Source of the DNA: Brassica napus
Taxonomy: Eukaryota > Streptophyta > Magnoliopsida > Brassicales > Brassicaceae
Reading direction: 5' to 3'
NCBI RefSeq assembly: GCF_020379485.1
Contig: NC_063446.1
Span: 13,005,597-13,069,596 of the forward strand
Length of the DNA stretch: 64,000 bases
Of the stretch, positions 12,997-24,715 are shown piece after piece. Position numbers and translations under genes: made by a program. A model generated the notes under the pieces. That model had not been told where the DNA came from and did not search any database. It was given only the letters and a program-made list of their open reading frames with translations. How positions within the stretch are numbered: the first letter of the stretch is position 1; every line of letters begins with the position of its first letter.

Positions 12997-14436
12997 CTGA
13001 AATCATCAATCAATTCATGATTTAGAATTCTTGCAACCAATTCAAATAATCAGTGCACATGATTCATAAGTCTATTTATGATGCTTAAGCTACACGGCTT
13101 TGCATTGTGATGCTTAGGCTTCACGATTGTTATGTGATACAACGATCTTAAGGATCAGATCATGATGCAATCCGGTTTATAACCATCCGGATACTAGGCC
13201 ACACTGTCACTTTGATATTCACTAAGCCACACGGCTTTTAATCAATCAAGGGCACAAGGCCGCAAGTATGAACAATGTATTAGGCCACACGGCCATATAC
13301 AAAACGAGATCTAGATGCATTCAATCATATTTCTTAGTTGCATATCTATTAGGTTTTAGAATTAAATAATCTAGCAACCTAACTCTCATTCAATATGTAA
13401 ATTCTTTAAATCAATCTTTCAAGCTTTAAGTAATGAGAGATTTAAGGTTTCAAGGCCTTTAGAAATATCAATCAAGATTAATGGTTTCAAGGCCATTAGG
13501 AATTTTAAATTCGAGATTAGGGTTTCAGTTTAAACAAGATTCAGATTCAAGTTTTTAAAACAATCCTAATCATAGCTCTAGGCGATCAATCAAATACTTA
13601 AGTTTCAAATCAAAATTAAAAACCGATTTTCCAAAATTAGGGTTTTAGGGGATTTCGAAAACTTTGATCTTTGATCAAGGAGATTTGATTTGAGATTCAA
13701 AAACCTTTAAGTTTCTGATTTTAATTGATCAATGGATCAATCCCGTTCTTAGGTTCAGATCGAACTTATAGAGCTTCGATTTACTCATAGGGGATTGATC
13801 TATTTAACCTATGGCTTTTAGTTTTAGAGATTATCTTTTAGGGTTTCAATCTTTACAAAACAACAAGGTTCGATTCATGTTCTCAGATTAATTCTGTACC
13901 TTTGTTTTTTGCAGGTCTAAACCGGACCACCAAAGATCAGAGACGAGCTGAGACGGACGGACGCGGGACGGCTCCTATCGGGTCGCGTTGCCGAGAGCTA
14001 TCACGAGCTTGTTTCTTCTCGTGGACGGTTGCGTCTGATCGGGGATTTGGTCTGAGCTGGACGCAAGCTGAGCTGAGGCTGAGGACGTTGATCACGTACA
14101 GGGAACGTCTGAAGCTGAGCTTGATCGGAGTTGAGCTTGATCGGAGTTTGCAAGCCGGAATGCAAGCAAGAACAATTTAGGGTTCTTCGGGATTAGAGTT
14201 TCAAAAGATCAAGACGGCGTCGCGTATTGTTTCTGCGAGTGTGTGCGCGTCTGAGATCGGATTGACGAACGGTTTACGCTGATGGATTTGTCTCGTCAAG
14301 AGCTTCAATTTGATATGTGGCTCGTCGTCTGGTTCCTCAGGGTTTGAGAGATAGATCGATTTTACGTTGCGCCTGGATTAGGGTTTATGTGTGACGGATT
14401 TTAGATTAGGTTTTGTCTCAGGGTTTTGGAGTCTAT
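12997..14436 (-). other. Copia 5' untranslated/leader region
   Basis: Between gag and the 5' LTR there is about 1.4 kb with no sustained frame on the coding strand. The plus-strand open stretch at 13902-14180 has GC-rich composition but no recognisable similarity. Confidence 0.5.
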
Positions 14437-14449
14437 CGTGCTGATAACG
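14437..14449 (-). other. Copia primer-binding site region
   Basis: On the minus strand, directly after the 5' LTR, the sequence reads CGTTATCAGCACG, close to the TATCAGAGC-type site complementary to initiator-Met tRNA used by plant Copia elements. Confidence 0.5.
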
Positions 14450-14801
14450 TGTTGTAAATAGAGAGTTTAGAGACCGAATATTTCTCTGTGTTCTTATTAA
14501 TGATCAATGGGGTTTCTTTATATAAGGATTACAAGATGAAGATAAATGAAAAGTATCCAAAAACTAAACTCATTAGGATTAAGAAAACTATTAATACATA
14601 ATAAAGGAAAGATTACATCTATTAGGAAAATGAAAGAATTTCTTTTTTTCCAAGTTTTAAGGCCGTCTTTCTCTCTCCTGAAGTCGGCCCTCTCTCTCCT
14701 CTCTTCTCTCTCTAGGCTTCGGCCTTCTCTCCATGTTCTAGATATTGGGCCGGTCTCGGTCCGGGCCTGGTTAATGGCAATCCACTCCATGATTTATAAC
14801 A
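14450..14801 (-). repeat. Copia 5' LTR
   Basis: 352-bp direct repeat of 8576-8920, followed by the target-site copy CAACC at 14802-14806. Confidence 0.9.
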
Positions 14802-14806
14802 CAACC

Positions 14807-15704
14807 AAACTTAAATCTTGACCAGAACTAAAATTCAACCCAAATCTTCAATTTCAACACACGAGTCTCTCAAAAAAAGTAATTTTGCTCAGTTTCGTAA
14901 GTTTTCCCCAGAGAAGAAAGTTAGGCGTGAATGTTCATTTGATGTTTCTTCTCAGAATAAGTTCACAGCTATGTTCACTGTCTTAAATTTAAACAAAAAC
15001 AAAGCTTTAACCAAACAAAGAAAGAACACACATCAACAGAAAGAACAATGAAGCACAACAACAACAAAATAATTTTAGAAATTAAAGCCAAAATTTTTGT
15101 GAGTCACACATGAAGTAAGAAAGGGAGTTGCTGATTTCAATCTGGGCCAAAACAAAAACAGCCAAGGGCATCGACATTTGTTATCTCTCTTGTTTCCTCC
15201 TGATTTCAATATCTAGGTTTTCAGTTTGATTTATTTTTCCGTTTCAGGATTTGTGAAATGAGAGAACTTTAATTTGAGGGAAATTTGTCTGGTCGGGTTA
15301 TAAAATTAGGATTTTGGATTTTTAGTTAAGTTTTGAGATGTAATTGGATCTTAATTCGGTTAGTCATTGGATTAAAACGGTTTGTGGTTTGCTTAAAAAC
15401 AGTAAACCAATTTCAATTGATTTCCATGGGATTTCGATTACAATCTTTAGATTCATCTTTTATACAATAAAACAGAAGTCAGTTGATGATTCTAAGAGTA
15501 ACACGTGTCATTCAATTTTTTTTTAATTTTTTTTGTTTAATTTTTATTTTTTGAAGCCGAGCATTTGAAATAAAAACTGAATTATTTTTACAACTTTTTC
15601 TATCCACTATCTTTTTATAACTATTTTTAATCCCACTTTCTTTAGTAAAACTATTCCCACTATCTTGCTGATCAAACTACATAAGTAATCATAACATGCA
15701 ATTC
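14807..15704. other. Noncoding flank between Copia and Harbinger elements
   Basis: AT-rich DNA that would be continuous with the sequence left of 8571 before the Copia insertion. No exon structure or repeat terminus is evident. Confidence 0.4.
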
Positions 15705-17063
15705 TTAGAGCAGGTTTAACCCTGTCTCTTAGTGGTGTATCTTAAGTAAATTGGGATTAAAATTAAATGAGAAAAATAGATTAAGGCAATATACGCCTCC
15801 TAATTAGGAGTTAGAAGAACCGTATACAGATGGACACTTGTCAAAGCGTGATTGGCTAGAGGATAAGTTGAAGCAGTCTCGCCTCTCTCCTCTCCGTCTT
15901 TCTTCTCTCGTTCTCTCTTCTCTCCTTCTGTCGATTCTCTCTCGAGACGGCGATTCTCTATGCCGACGGCGACTTCTTCTCTCGTCGGCGGCTGTCTGGT
16001 TTCTCTCTCTCTCTCTTGGTGGATCTCGGTTTCTATTTCTTTCGGTGTCTCTCGGCGGCTACATCTTTTTCGGTGTCTCTGTCGACTCTTTCTCTTATTT
16101 CTCTCTCTCGATGGCGACTTCTCTTTCCATCGGTGGATCTATGGTTTCTCTCTCTCTCTTTCTCGGTGTCTCTTCCCTCGACGGCGACGAAACTCCCTCA
16201 CGGTGTCTCTCCTCGAAGGTAAAGCGAGTGTTGTGTTGTTTAATTATGCATGTATTTAGATTAGGCATATTTTTGTTCTGATCAATTTTGCATGTATTTT
16301 TATATGTTTGGTCTTGTCAATTCTGTATCCCGGTGGCTGTCAAGCACGACGGCAACGGAGAACTATCTCGGTGGATCTCCTCGAATGGAAAGGTAAAGCT
16401 TCTGATTCTTGTTGTTCGATTTTGAAGATTTTGATTTGTTTGTGGTGTGTCTTATTAAAACGTGTCTTGATTAATTTTGTTCTTTCTGTCTTTGTTTCGT
16501 CAGATGAATGGATTAATTTGCTTTTGTTCTTTGTGTTTGTAATCCGAATGTTGAAGGGAATTAACCAAGTCTTTGGAACAAAGCTCATTGCAATACAGGT
16601 TAGCAATTACTCTTTTGTAGCTTTAGTTAATGGTCTGATGTAGCTTCTGGTCTGAATAGATGTAGCTTTTGTTCTTTGCTTTTGTTCTTTCCGTTTGTGG
16701 TGCTTCTGTTCTTTGCGGTGCTTTTGTTCTTTGCAATTACTCTATTGTGTCCTGGTTAGCGTTAGTTAAAGGTCTGATGTAGCTTTAGTTAATGGTCCAA
16801 CTGTAATTAATGTTATGGTTAGCTTTAGTTAATGGTTATGGTTAGCTTTAGTTAATGGTTAGGTAGAAATGAATGGTGTAGAAATGAATGGTGTAGATAG
16901 ATGTCAACTCGGTATGGTTGTTGTGTTCAATTCTTTGATAGTTCTCTCTAATCTATAAAAATTATTCATCATCCTCTTTCTTGAATTCATTTCCTACCGT
17001 GTTTCCTCCTCTCACTTCCTCACTATTTCCTTGTCCTCTATCTTTCTTGAGCGTGTTTTGGAG

Positions 17064-17912
17064 ATGGATTCCAATCCATTTATGCATACAGGAAACTTTG
17101 TTGATCTACTTAGTCAACAAAGTATTTCTTTTGCTAACTATGAAGATATCTCAACTCTGTCTTCATCTCAACTTCCTTCTCTTCACAGGGATGATGTAGG
17201 TGAGCGTCGGGAACGGAAGACGTGGACTCCTACTGATGATATTCTGCTGATCAGCTCGTGGCTCAACACCAGCAAAGATCCAGTGGTTTCGAACGAGCAA
17301 AAAGCAGGCACCTTCTGGAAAAGAGTTGCAGCCTATTTCAACGCGAGTCCGAAGGCAGCTGGGGGCGAGGAGAGAACGCCTAATAACTGTAAGCAGCGTT
17401 GGCACAAGATCAATGACTTGGTCTGCAAATTCTGTGGTGCGTACGAAGCTGCAACTAGGGAGAAAACCAGTGGCTGCAATGAGAATGATGTCCTGAAGAG
17501 AGCTCATGAGATTTACCACAACAACCTTAAGAAGAAATTCACTTTGGAGCATGCTTGGAAGGAACTGCGAAACGACCAGAAGTGGTGCGAAGTTGCAAGT
17601 GCCAGAAACGAGGGAAGCTCTAAGAAAAGGAAGTGTGAAGACGCTGAAGTCTCATCAGCCTTTCAACCATCTGAAAGCAAGCGTCCCGCTGGTGTTAAAT
17701 CATCAAAGGCCCGTGGGAAGGCGACTGTGGCTGAAGAGGCTCTCACGAATGGGTTTCAAAGTATGTGGGACATTAAACAGAAGGATTTGAAAGTGAAGGA
17801 AAGGTTGTCGAAGATGAAGATACTTGAGTCTCTTATTGCAAAGACAGAACCGCTAGCTGAGTATGAGGAAGCCCTCAAGAAGAAGCTCATCAGTGACCTA
17901 ATGTTTACTTAG
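17064..17912 (+). CDS. Harbinger Myb/SANT-like protein (ORF1-type)
   Basis: 282-aa protein starting MDSNPFMHTGNFVDLL. An in-frame upstream start at 17031 is possible, but the MDSN start fits the Brassicaceae family as I remember it. Residues about 50-120 form a trihelix/Myb-like domain: KTWTPTDDILLISSWLNTSKD, FWKRVAAYFN, and NCKQRWHKINDLVCKFCGAY. A basic patch GSSKKRKCED is a candidate nuclear localisation signal, and the C-terminus is a charged helix (IKQKDLKVKERLSKMKILE). In PIF/Harbinger elements this partner binds subterminal DNA and helps the transposase enter the nucleus. Plant databases often mislabel relatives as glutathione S-transferase T3-like. The frame is intact from ATG to TAG. 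Confidence 0.85.
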   Translation: MDSNPFMHTGNFVDLLSQQSISFANYEDISTLSSSQLPSLHRDDVGERRERKTWTPTDDILLISSWLNTSKDPVVSNEQKAGTFWKRVAAYFNASPKAAGGEERTPNNCKQRWHKINDLVCKFCGAYEAATREKTSGCNENDVLKRAHEIYHNNLKKKFTLEHAWKELRNDQKWCEVASARNEGSSKKRKCEDAEVSSAFQPSESKRPAGVKSSKARGKATVAEEALTNGFQSMWDIKQKDLKVKERLSKMKILESLIAKTEPLAEYEEALKKKLISDLMFT

Positions 17913-18636
17913 TGTAAGTGTTTCTTAAACTTGGTAGTTTCTTGTTTTAAACTTGGTAGTTTCTTGTTTCTTGGCTTCTTTTAAAACTTGTTAACTGCTT
18001 GGTAGTTTTAAACTTGTTAACTGCTTGGTAGTGTTAAACTTGTTTATTGGCTTAGTTTTAAACTTCTTGTCTTTGTGTGATGATTGTCTCTGGCTTGTAC
18101 TTGCTTTCAGGTGGAGTCAAGTGTCACGGAGTGGAGCATTGTGTCACGGGGTCAAGTCTCACGGAGTCTACTGTCGAGTGGAGCAATCAGAGTCTGGAGT
18201 CTAGTTTTTCTAGTATCGGAGTCTAGTGGGTGTAGTGTCACGTTTTAGTTGATCCGTAGTGTTTGTAATATTTGGAGTCTAGTGGAGCAATCAATTGTGT
18301 TCACGGATTGACTGTAGTGTTTGTAAAATTTGGACTCTACTTATCTATTTAAAGTGTTGTTATTCGATTATGAAGAATCACACAATCACATTCTCGACTT
18401 CTCACATTTGAAATATCACAAAAACTCTAGTAGCCAATCTCATTCTCTCCATCTCACGGTTCCCTCCTTCTCACCATTCAACATATTACCCAATCTCATT
18501 CTCTCCTTCTCACCGTAATATCTCCATCTCAATCTCTCCTTCTCACCAATCAAAATATTTGATCAATACGCCAAACATATTATCTCCTTCTCACCTCACC
18601 ATTCAAAGAAGATCAAGCCAAAAATAAAAATAAAAA

Positions 18637-19966
18637 ATGGCATCGTCTTCTCATAACACATTTGATGGATCAATGGATGATGCTTTTGATCAATATTTTG
18701 ATCAAGCATTTGATCAATATTTTGATCAAGCTTTCGACAAATTCTCCAATGCCTATGGTGATCAAGAAAAAGAGAAAAAAACGAAGGAAACAACGAGCTT
18801 ACTTCGAAAGAAATCGCGAAGAAGGCGATTTACGTTTATGGAATGATTATTTCAGCGACATTCCAACATATCCTCCAAATCTATTCCGACGACGATTTCG
18901 AATGAACAAACATTTATTCATGCATATTGTTCAGCGACTCTCTAACGAAGTTCAATTTTTTCAACCAAAAAAAGATGCTCTCGGAAGGGTTAGTCTCTCT
19001 CCACTTCAGAAGTGTACAGCAGCCATTCGTATCTTGGCATATGGGAATGCGGCTGATGCGGTCGACGAATACCTCCGCCTCGGTGCAACTACAGCTCGGT
19101 CGTGTTTGGAACATTTTGTGGACGGAATAATTTCTTTATTCGGTGAAGAGTACCTGAGAAGACCAACACCTGTTGATCTTCAACGTTTACTTGATATTGG
19201 TGAATATCGTGGATTTCCCGGGATGGTAGGAAGCATCGATTGTATGCATTGGGAGTGGAAGAATTGTCCCACCGCTTGGAAAGGGCAATATACTCGGGGT
19301 TCGGGTAAACCAACAATTGTTTTAGAGGCAGTTGCTTCATATGATCTCTGGATATGGCATGCATTTTTTGGACCTCCAGGTACCTTAAATGATATCAATG
19401 TTCTTGATCGCTCACCTGTTTTTGATGACATAATAAATGGTCAAGCTCCGCAAGTCACATACTCTGTCAACGGAAGAGAGTATCATTTGGCTTACTATCT
19501 AACTGATGGTATCTATCCGAAATGGGCAACTTTTATCCAATCAATTCCATTACCACAAGGCCCAAAAGCGGTTTTATTTGCTCAACGTCAAGAAGCTGTC
19601 CGAAAAGATGTCGAGCGTGCTTTTGGAGTCCTGCAAGCCCGTTTTGCCATTGTTAAAAATCCGGCACTTTTTTGGGATAAAGTCAAAATTGGGAAGATTA
19701 TGAGAGTTTGTATCATACTCCATAATATGATAGTAGAAGACGAACGAGATGGATACACTTTGTTTGACGGTTCAGAGTTCCAAGAAGCTGAAGACAACGG
19801 AAGTTCACATGTCGATCTCACGTATTCTACAGATATGCCTTCAAATATCGTAAATATGATGAGTGTTCGAACTAGAATTCGTGATAGACAGATGCATCAA
19901 CAACTGAAAGCTGATTTGGTTGAACATATATGGCGTAAATTTGGACGTGATGAAGACAACAACTGA
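18637..19966 (+). pseudogene. PIF/Harbinger transposase (HARBI1-like nuclease) with N-terminal frameshift
   Basis: The long frame (from 18662, 434 aa) contains the DDE nuclease: first Asp in GSIDCMHWEWKN, second Asp in NDINVLDRSPVFDD and Glu in RKDVERAFGVLQARF. The natural start appears to be ATG at 18637 (MASSSHNTFDGSMDDAFDQY), which is in another frame. The two join at a run of seven A at 18775-18781, where a one-base length change would switch frame. Either the N-terminus is frameshifted, or translation starts at 18662, giving an unnatural leader MMDQWMMLLI. The N-terminal FDQYFDQAFDQYFDQAFD is a small internal duplication. It would excise the element and integrate it at TTA targets. The catalytic core looks complete. 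Confidence 0.85.
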
Positions 19967-20243
19967 GCTTGATTTTTTTTTTCTCGTTTGTTTTAGTAAT
20001 CCTTGTTTTTATTTTTTTTAATATTATATGTTTAAAATGTTCTTGTTCAATAATGTTTTAATTAATAAATAAAATTTTATTTAAAAAATAATAATTAATA
20101 TTTTATAAATTAAAAACCTCTAAATAAGATACAACCATTGGAGGTCAAAAAACATAATGTCTCTTAAGTGTGTTTCTTAATTGCTTTTAATTAGTTAAAT
20201 AATGATTAAGATACACATAGTATATGAGTTGATCTTGCTCTTA

Positions 20244-20625
20244 AAAACCAACAACAGTGATGAAAAACTAGAAAATGTTCGTAATTTATTTGGGTTTATT
20301 TGAAAAATCATTGTGTCAATTTTATAACGATACTGAAGTTAATTGGGAAGAAGAAAACTTACACCCTTCGGTAAGCATTGGTTATTACTCTTTTCTTTTG
20401 AATTGTTGTTATGATGAATATTATGATGATTATCGGAAACACCGCTAACAACTTCCTGAATCTAAATATTGGTCTTGAACCAGGTTTGTTTGGTTCTATC
20501 TCTTTAATCTTTAATTTATTTCAAACAAATTTTTTGGTGTCTGAGGTTCTCTGTTTCATTTTTATTTTATTTTTTGGGTGAAAAAGGTCAACACGTTAGT
20601 AGGAAGAAAGAAATCATAATTTATA
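20244..20625. other. Noncoding, no feature seen
   Basis: AT-rich sequence between the Harbinger target site and a MITE. No frame or repeat recognised. Confidence 0.4.
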
Positions 20626-20862
20626 CTCCCTCTGGATTTAAATATATGATGTTTAAGGTTTTACATACATATTAAGAAACAATAAATATACTATTTTAAT
20701 TGTTACTTTTTGGTTATATCAATAAAGTTTCACCACTCATAATTTTACTTTTTAATTTATGTTTAAATTTTAAAAATAAATACATTAATTATATCTCAAA
20801 ACATCTTACATTTGTATACAAAATAAAAAGATAGAACATCGTACATTCGTATACGGAGGGAG
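20626..20862. mobile_element. Stowaway-like MITE (237 bp)
   Basis: It begins CTCCCTCTGGATTTAAATAT and ends TTCGTATACGGAGGGAG, so the ends are inverted copies of CTCCCTC(C/T)G, flanked by TA on both sides (20624-20625 and 20863-20864). CTCCCTCCG ends with a TA duplication typify plant Tc1/mariner Stowaway MITEs. It is AT-rich and noncoding. Confidence 0.8.
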
Positions 20863-20950
20863 TATGTGATTATGAATAGAATGTTATCAGTATGATGATG
20901 AGACTATTTAGTTCAATAATATGCGTGGAAAAGATAACTAAAATTAACTA

Positions 20951-21278
20951 TATGCATTTGATTATGTTTCATTCCCAAAAAAAATCAAGAAGCTAGAAGC
21001 AAATATCGTATGATTAAAATTAGTCTATCACCAAGCTATGAAATTGATCTTTTTGATTTGTTTTTGACAACAAATTAAATATATCAATTAATGAAGTGTA
21101 TATTGGATTAAGTATATGCATTTTATTATGTTTCATTCCCAAAAAAAATCAAGAAGCTAGAAGCAAATGTCGTATGATTAAAATTAGTCTATCACCAAGC
21201 TATGAAATTGATCTTTTTTATTTGTTTTTGACAACAAATTTAATATATCAATTAATGAAGTGTATATTTTATTATTTC
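20951..21278. repeat. Tandem duplication of about 164 bp
   Basis: Two adjacent nearly identical copies, each starting TATGCATTT(G/T)ATTATG and including TCAAGAAGCTAGAAGCAAAT and the end ATTAATGAAGTGTATATT. They start at 20951 and 21115. Confidence 0.9.
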
Positions 21279-21522
21279 ATCATGCAAATTGTCTGTTATT
21301 ATCTAAATAAAAGACTCACATATTTATGGCATTGTTATATCTTAAATAAAAAAAATTGATTTCTTTTTGATAGCCAAAAAAGTTAGGTAGTTTTATTTTC
21401 ATTGAGAACTATTTATATTTATAACATTTAGAATTAACAATGTTCTAATAAAAATCTGATTCAGAATTTTACAAAATATTTTTGAATTTGGAATGTAACA
21501 GAATTAAACATTGTTATACCGA

Positions 21523-21550
21523 CCATGCATAGCATGGGCCACAATCCTAG
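21523..21550 (+). mobile_element. Helitron 3' terminus (plus strand)
   Basis: A perfect 6-bp stem (CCATGC, loop ATA, GCATGG at 21523-21537) is followed by GCCACAATC and CTAG at 21547-21550, then T. This matches the Helitron 3' end. The 5' end was not identified; the body probably lies somewhere in 20.2-21.5 kb. Confidence 0.5.
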
Positions 21551-23900
21551 TTTGGAAATAAATATGAAACTTAATTTTCATGGTGAAATAGATTTAGAAG
21601 TTTTTTCTCGGAGATAAATAGCATGAGGTCATTGTTTGGGAAACATTTAGTGCTATACGATTTTTCTCGTGGAAAAATAACTTTGTCGCTCCAAAAATTT
21701 ATTTTTGAAGTCTACTCTATTTTGAATGTTTTTGAATAGGCAGATTTTTCGGATTTGAGATAGATTTTGAAAGACTTCTGGGATAATTCTTGGAAAACTT
21801 TCGGAAGATTCTCGGAAGACTTCTTAGGAAATCTTCTAATGTAATTTATGCTAGAAGACTTCCCACGAAGTCTTCAGAAAGTCTTCCAAAGTCTTCTGTC
21901 CAAAGTGGTACAAAGAGATGATGTGAAGTGGAGTCCAAGCTTATCTATGTTGAGGAATAATATCTAGCTGTGTAAATAATTTTGTTTATGGTTTTTTTAT
22001 GATTTGTATGTGTAATATTTTAGTTGTGAATTATTTTGTAAACTTTAAGAGATGTTAATCAAAAGAATGGTAAATATGTTCATGTTTTGTCAAAAGTACT
22101 TGACTTCATTAAAGTTATTGATGCAACATACCAAAAAATATTTTAATAATTCTACCCACACATAACAAAGCACAACAACACAAAAACTTAGTAAAATTTG
22201 CTAAAACTTAGAGAGAAGACTTCTCAAGAAACCTTAGTCAAATTCACAAAAGATCAAAATTGAATTTTAAGCGAAAGTTGAAATTTAAATCTCATGGAAG
22301 TTAAAAATTGTATCTTATGAGGAAGACAACACAAACACAGAACATCAACTTAATAAAACAAAATCATCGGAGAAGACTTCTCCGTTTAGCTAGAAACATT
22401 ATTAAACATCAATGTTTGTAACTTCATAATTATCACCAATTAAGTTATAAATTCGACTCAGTAGTCCCAATATTGACTAATAAACATGAATTAGCAAGAA
22501 TATATTAAAAATTTATTTTAATTTTGGATAAATTTGAAGTTTAATTAAGATTTACGTAGAAGACTTCTTTTGAAGTCAATCACGGAAGACTTCAAAAGAA
22601 GTCTACTCTGTGTAGACTTCAAAAGAAGTCTTCTATTTAGGTCACTTTTGCAAGAAGTCTTCTTTACAGAAGAAATCTTCGGAAGTCTTCCTTTGTAAAT
22701 ATTGGCTTACTTTTGAAATTGATTTTTTTTTCAAAATTCCCGGATAAACACGTTACTTTTGAATTTGACCGAAGTTAGTCAGAATTTTTACTTTTTGTAG
22801 AAGACTTATAGGGAAGTCTACCTGGAGAATACTTCAAAAGAAGTCTTCTCTAAGTCTTCCGGAAGTCTTCTCAATGTCGCAAGAAGTCTACTAAGTTACT
22901 TTTGCAATTGATTGTATTTGACTTTTCGAGAGAAGACTTCTTTAGAAGTCAAGTCTTCCGTCGGATGACTTCTCTATAAGTTTTTTATACTATTATTTTC
23001 CAATTGCAAAAGTAATCCACACAGACATCTTTCGGCATTGAGAAGACTTAGGGAAGACTTTTAGAAGACTTCTGTAGAAGTTTTCTTCAGGAAGACTTCT
23101 ACAAAAAGTCAAATTTCTGACCAATTTCGTTCAAATTTAAAAGTAACATGTTTATTCGAGAAGACTAGTCTTCTCTGGGAATTTCAAAATTTTTTGTTTA
23201 CAAAGGAAAGTTAGAAGGCTTTTAGGGAAGTCTTCTATTAAAAACACACAAAAAGATCAATTGCAAAACTAACATATGCATCGACCAGAAGACTTCTAAA
23301 GTCTTCTCGATGAAGAAGACTTATAAAGAAGTCTTCTTCGTCGAACAGATCTGAAAAATAAAATGTAGTTCACGATTTTATACCTTGAACTCGTGAGATA
23401 ACTTGCGTGGTTTCTCCAATCACCCAGAACTTCACCACAACAGCTACCTACTCGTTAATCACCAAGAATTATGAACTTATGAACCTTACATAATTTGTAA
23501 TCAAAATCTTCTGTTTTTTTTATGAATTTTGAGAGAAAGTGTAAGATATGTGGTTTGTGTGGATAGAAAATGAGAAAGGATGAGAAAAATTGAAACTTTA
23601 GGGCATTAACACTCTCAATTTGGTAGTTCATGGTGGTTGAGGTATTGATGTCAATGACAAAGTTGTAAATATTTGGTGAAGATGAAGATGGTAAGGGAAA
23701 AACATTATTTTCGAAAAAAAATAAAGGCATTTTCGTGAATAACTAGAACTTCTAGGGTGAATAGGACAAAACAAAGTTTCAAAAAAAGCATAGGTTATTT
23801 TTGTGTTTGACTTGAAATTTTGAGTTATTTTTGAAAGAACCCCTATTTTTTCCCGTAATTTTAAGCCAATACAAATACAATAAGTATAGTTAAGTTTTTT
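21551..23900 (-). repeat. GAAGACTTC-palindrome repeat element, copy B (inverted)
   Basis: It has the same word clusters as 6540-8570 but in opposite orientation: the block CACGAAAAATCGTATAGCAC (minus strand, about 21650-21680) matches the right part of copy A, and dense GAAGACTTC / AAGTCTTC words fill 21750-23370. No protein-coding frame is recognisable. The copies have diverged considerably. Confidence 0.6.
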
Positions 23901-24012
23901 TGAAGTTTGCAATTAGTTAATAAAACATGCATTGAAAATGCAAAAAAATAGATTTCTTTTGAAACAAATTTTTTCTCTAGATAACTTTGTGAAACAAATA
24001 GAATAAATAATA

Positions 24013-24233
24013 CTCCATCCGTTTCATATTAAGTGTCGATGTAGAGAAATTTTTTCCTTACAAAATATATGTCGTTTCCGACTTTCAATGCAAAATTTAT
24101 TAATTTTATTTAACAATTTATTTTTCTATTGATAGAAATATAGTTAGGTGTATAGTTAATTGTGGTTTTATATAGGAAATATATAAAATTAATTATTTTG
24201 TTAATCTGTGTGCACAAACCAAAGTGAGAGGAG
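24013..24233. mobile_element. Probable second Stowaway-like MITE (221 bp)
   Basis: It starts CTCCATCCGTTTCATATT and ends AAAGTGAGAGGAG with TA on each side. The inverted termini are degenerate, but the size and TA flanks match the element at 20626. Confidence 0.5.
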
Positions 24234-24460
24234 TACTTTTTAATAAACGATATGTTTGAAGCAAATTAACACTCTTTTAAGAAACTAAATAAACATCATC
24301 AAGTGATTTATATATATTAATAAACATCATCAGTAATTAGTTAGTACTAATAAGCTGACTTTTGCAATAGCGATTAGGATGATGCTACGTAAGCAGTTAC
24401 CGAAATTACGATTTTGCCCTTAAAGGCCAAGTCAGCGGTATGGTTTCTATTTTATTTTTG

Positions 24461-24492
24461 GGATTCGTCGGTTCCCTCTTTGCGACGAATCC
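24461..24492. other. 10-bp perfect inverted repeat upstream of the GBP gene
   Basis: GGATTCGTCG (24461-24470) and CGACGAATCC (24483-24492) are perfect inverted copies around a 12-nt loop, about 225 bp before the ATG. If transcribed it would form a stable hairpin in the 5' UTR. Confidence 0.6.
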
Positions 24493-24715
24493 TGCAATCC
24501 AGTGTTCCTCAATCATCTAAACCAAGATCTCGTGCTTTCCTCCGGTCTATGCGAGTGCACGATTCGTAACGTACACCCATCTCCCCAAGTTTCCTCCTCC
24601 AAGATCCCTTTCTTCTCCTTCCACGAGCCTGTGCTTGTCACAATCTCCACGTATTGACTCGAAACAGCAATTGCATAGATAACGAATCGCGTTGTCTCTT
24701 GGGGGTCAAAAAATC

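Larger units (their letters stand above)
8576..14801 (-). mobile_element. Complete but decayed Ty1/Copia LTR retrotransposon
   Basis: Two direct LTRs (8576-8920 and 14450-14801) both start TGTTGTAAATAGAG and end TTTATAACA on the plus strand, and are flanked by the 5-bp duplication CAACC. Coding runs on the minus strand. The primer-binding region is next to the right LTR and the polypurine tract next to the left LTR. A gag gene with a UBN2-type sequence is at 12415-12996. From about 8950 to 12300 I see no readable protease, integrase, reverse transcriptase or RNase H frame, so pol is lost or strongly decayed, though the sequence beside the left LTR still resembles the usual Copia 3' end. The LTRs differ at many positions and by a 7-bp length difference, so this is a much older insertion than the Athila element at 52.8 kb. 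It is inserted to the right of GAAGACTTC repeat copy A. Confidence 0.9.
15708..20240 (+). mobile_element. PIF/Harbinger DNA transposon (4.5 kb)
   Basis: The element starts GAGCAGGTTTAACCC and ends GAGTTGATCTTGCTC, imperfect terminal inverted repeats of about 14-15 bp, and is flanked by the 3-bp duplication TTA (15705-15707 and 20241-20243), the hallmark of the superfamily. It carries the expected two genes on one strand: a Myb/SANT-like DNA-binding protein (17064-17912) and a DDE transposase (18637-19966). The first 1.3 kb is CT-rich leader with TCTCTCTC runs. The spacer 17913-18636 contains short reiterated GGAGTC/GTGTCACGG words. The transposase reading frame is broken near its start, so autonomy is doubtful. 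Confidence 0.9.

Noticed and set aside
13902..14180. GC-richer open stretch of 92 codons on the plus strand
   Set aside because: It lies antisense in the leader of the Copia element, has no family resemblance and no intron context.
15838..16281. 147-codon Ser/Leu-rich open frame
   Set aside because: Composition follows from CT-rich repeats (TCTCTCTC) in the Harbinger leader. Overlapping frames are equally open, so it is not a gene.
22560..23340. CRISPR-like impression from many short repeated GAAGACTTC words
   Set aside because: Spacing is irregular, the words vary and overlap, there are no constant repeats with unique spacers, and the genome is eukaryotic.
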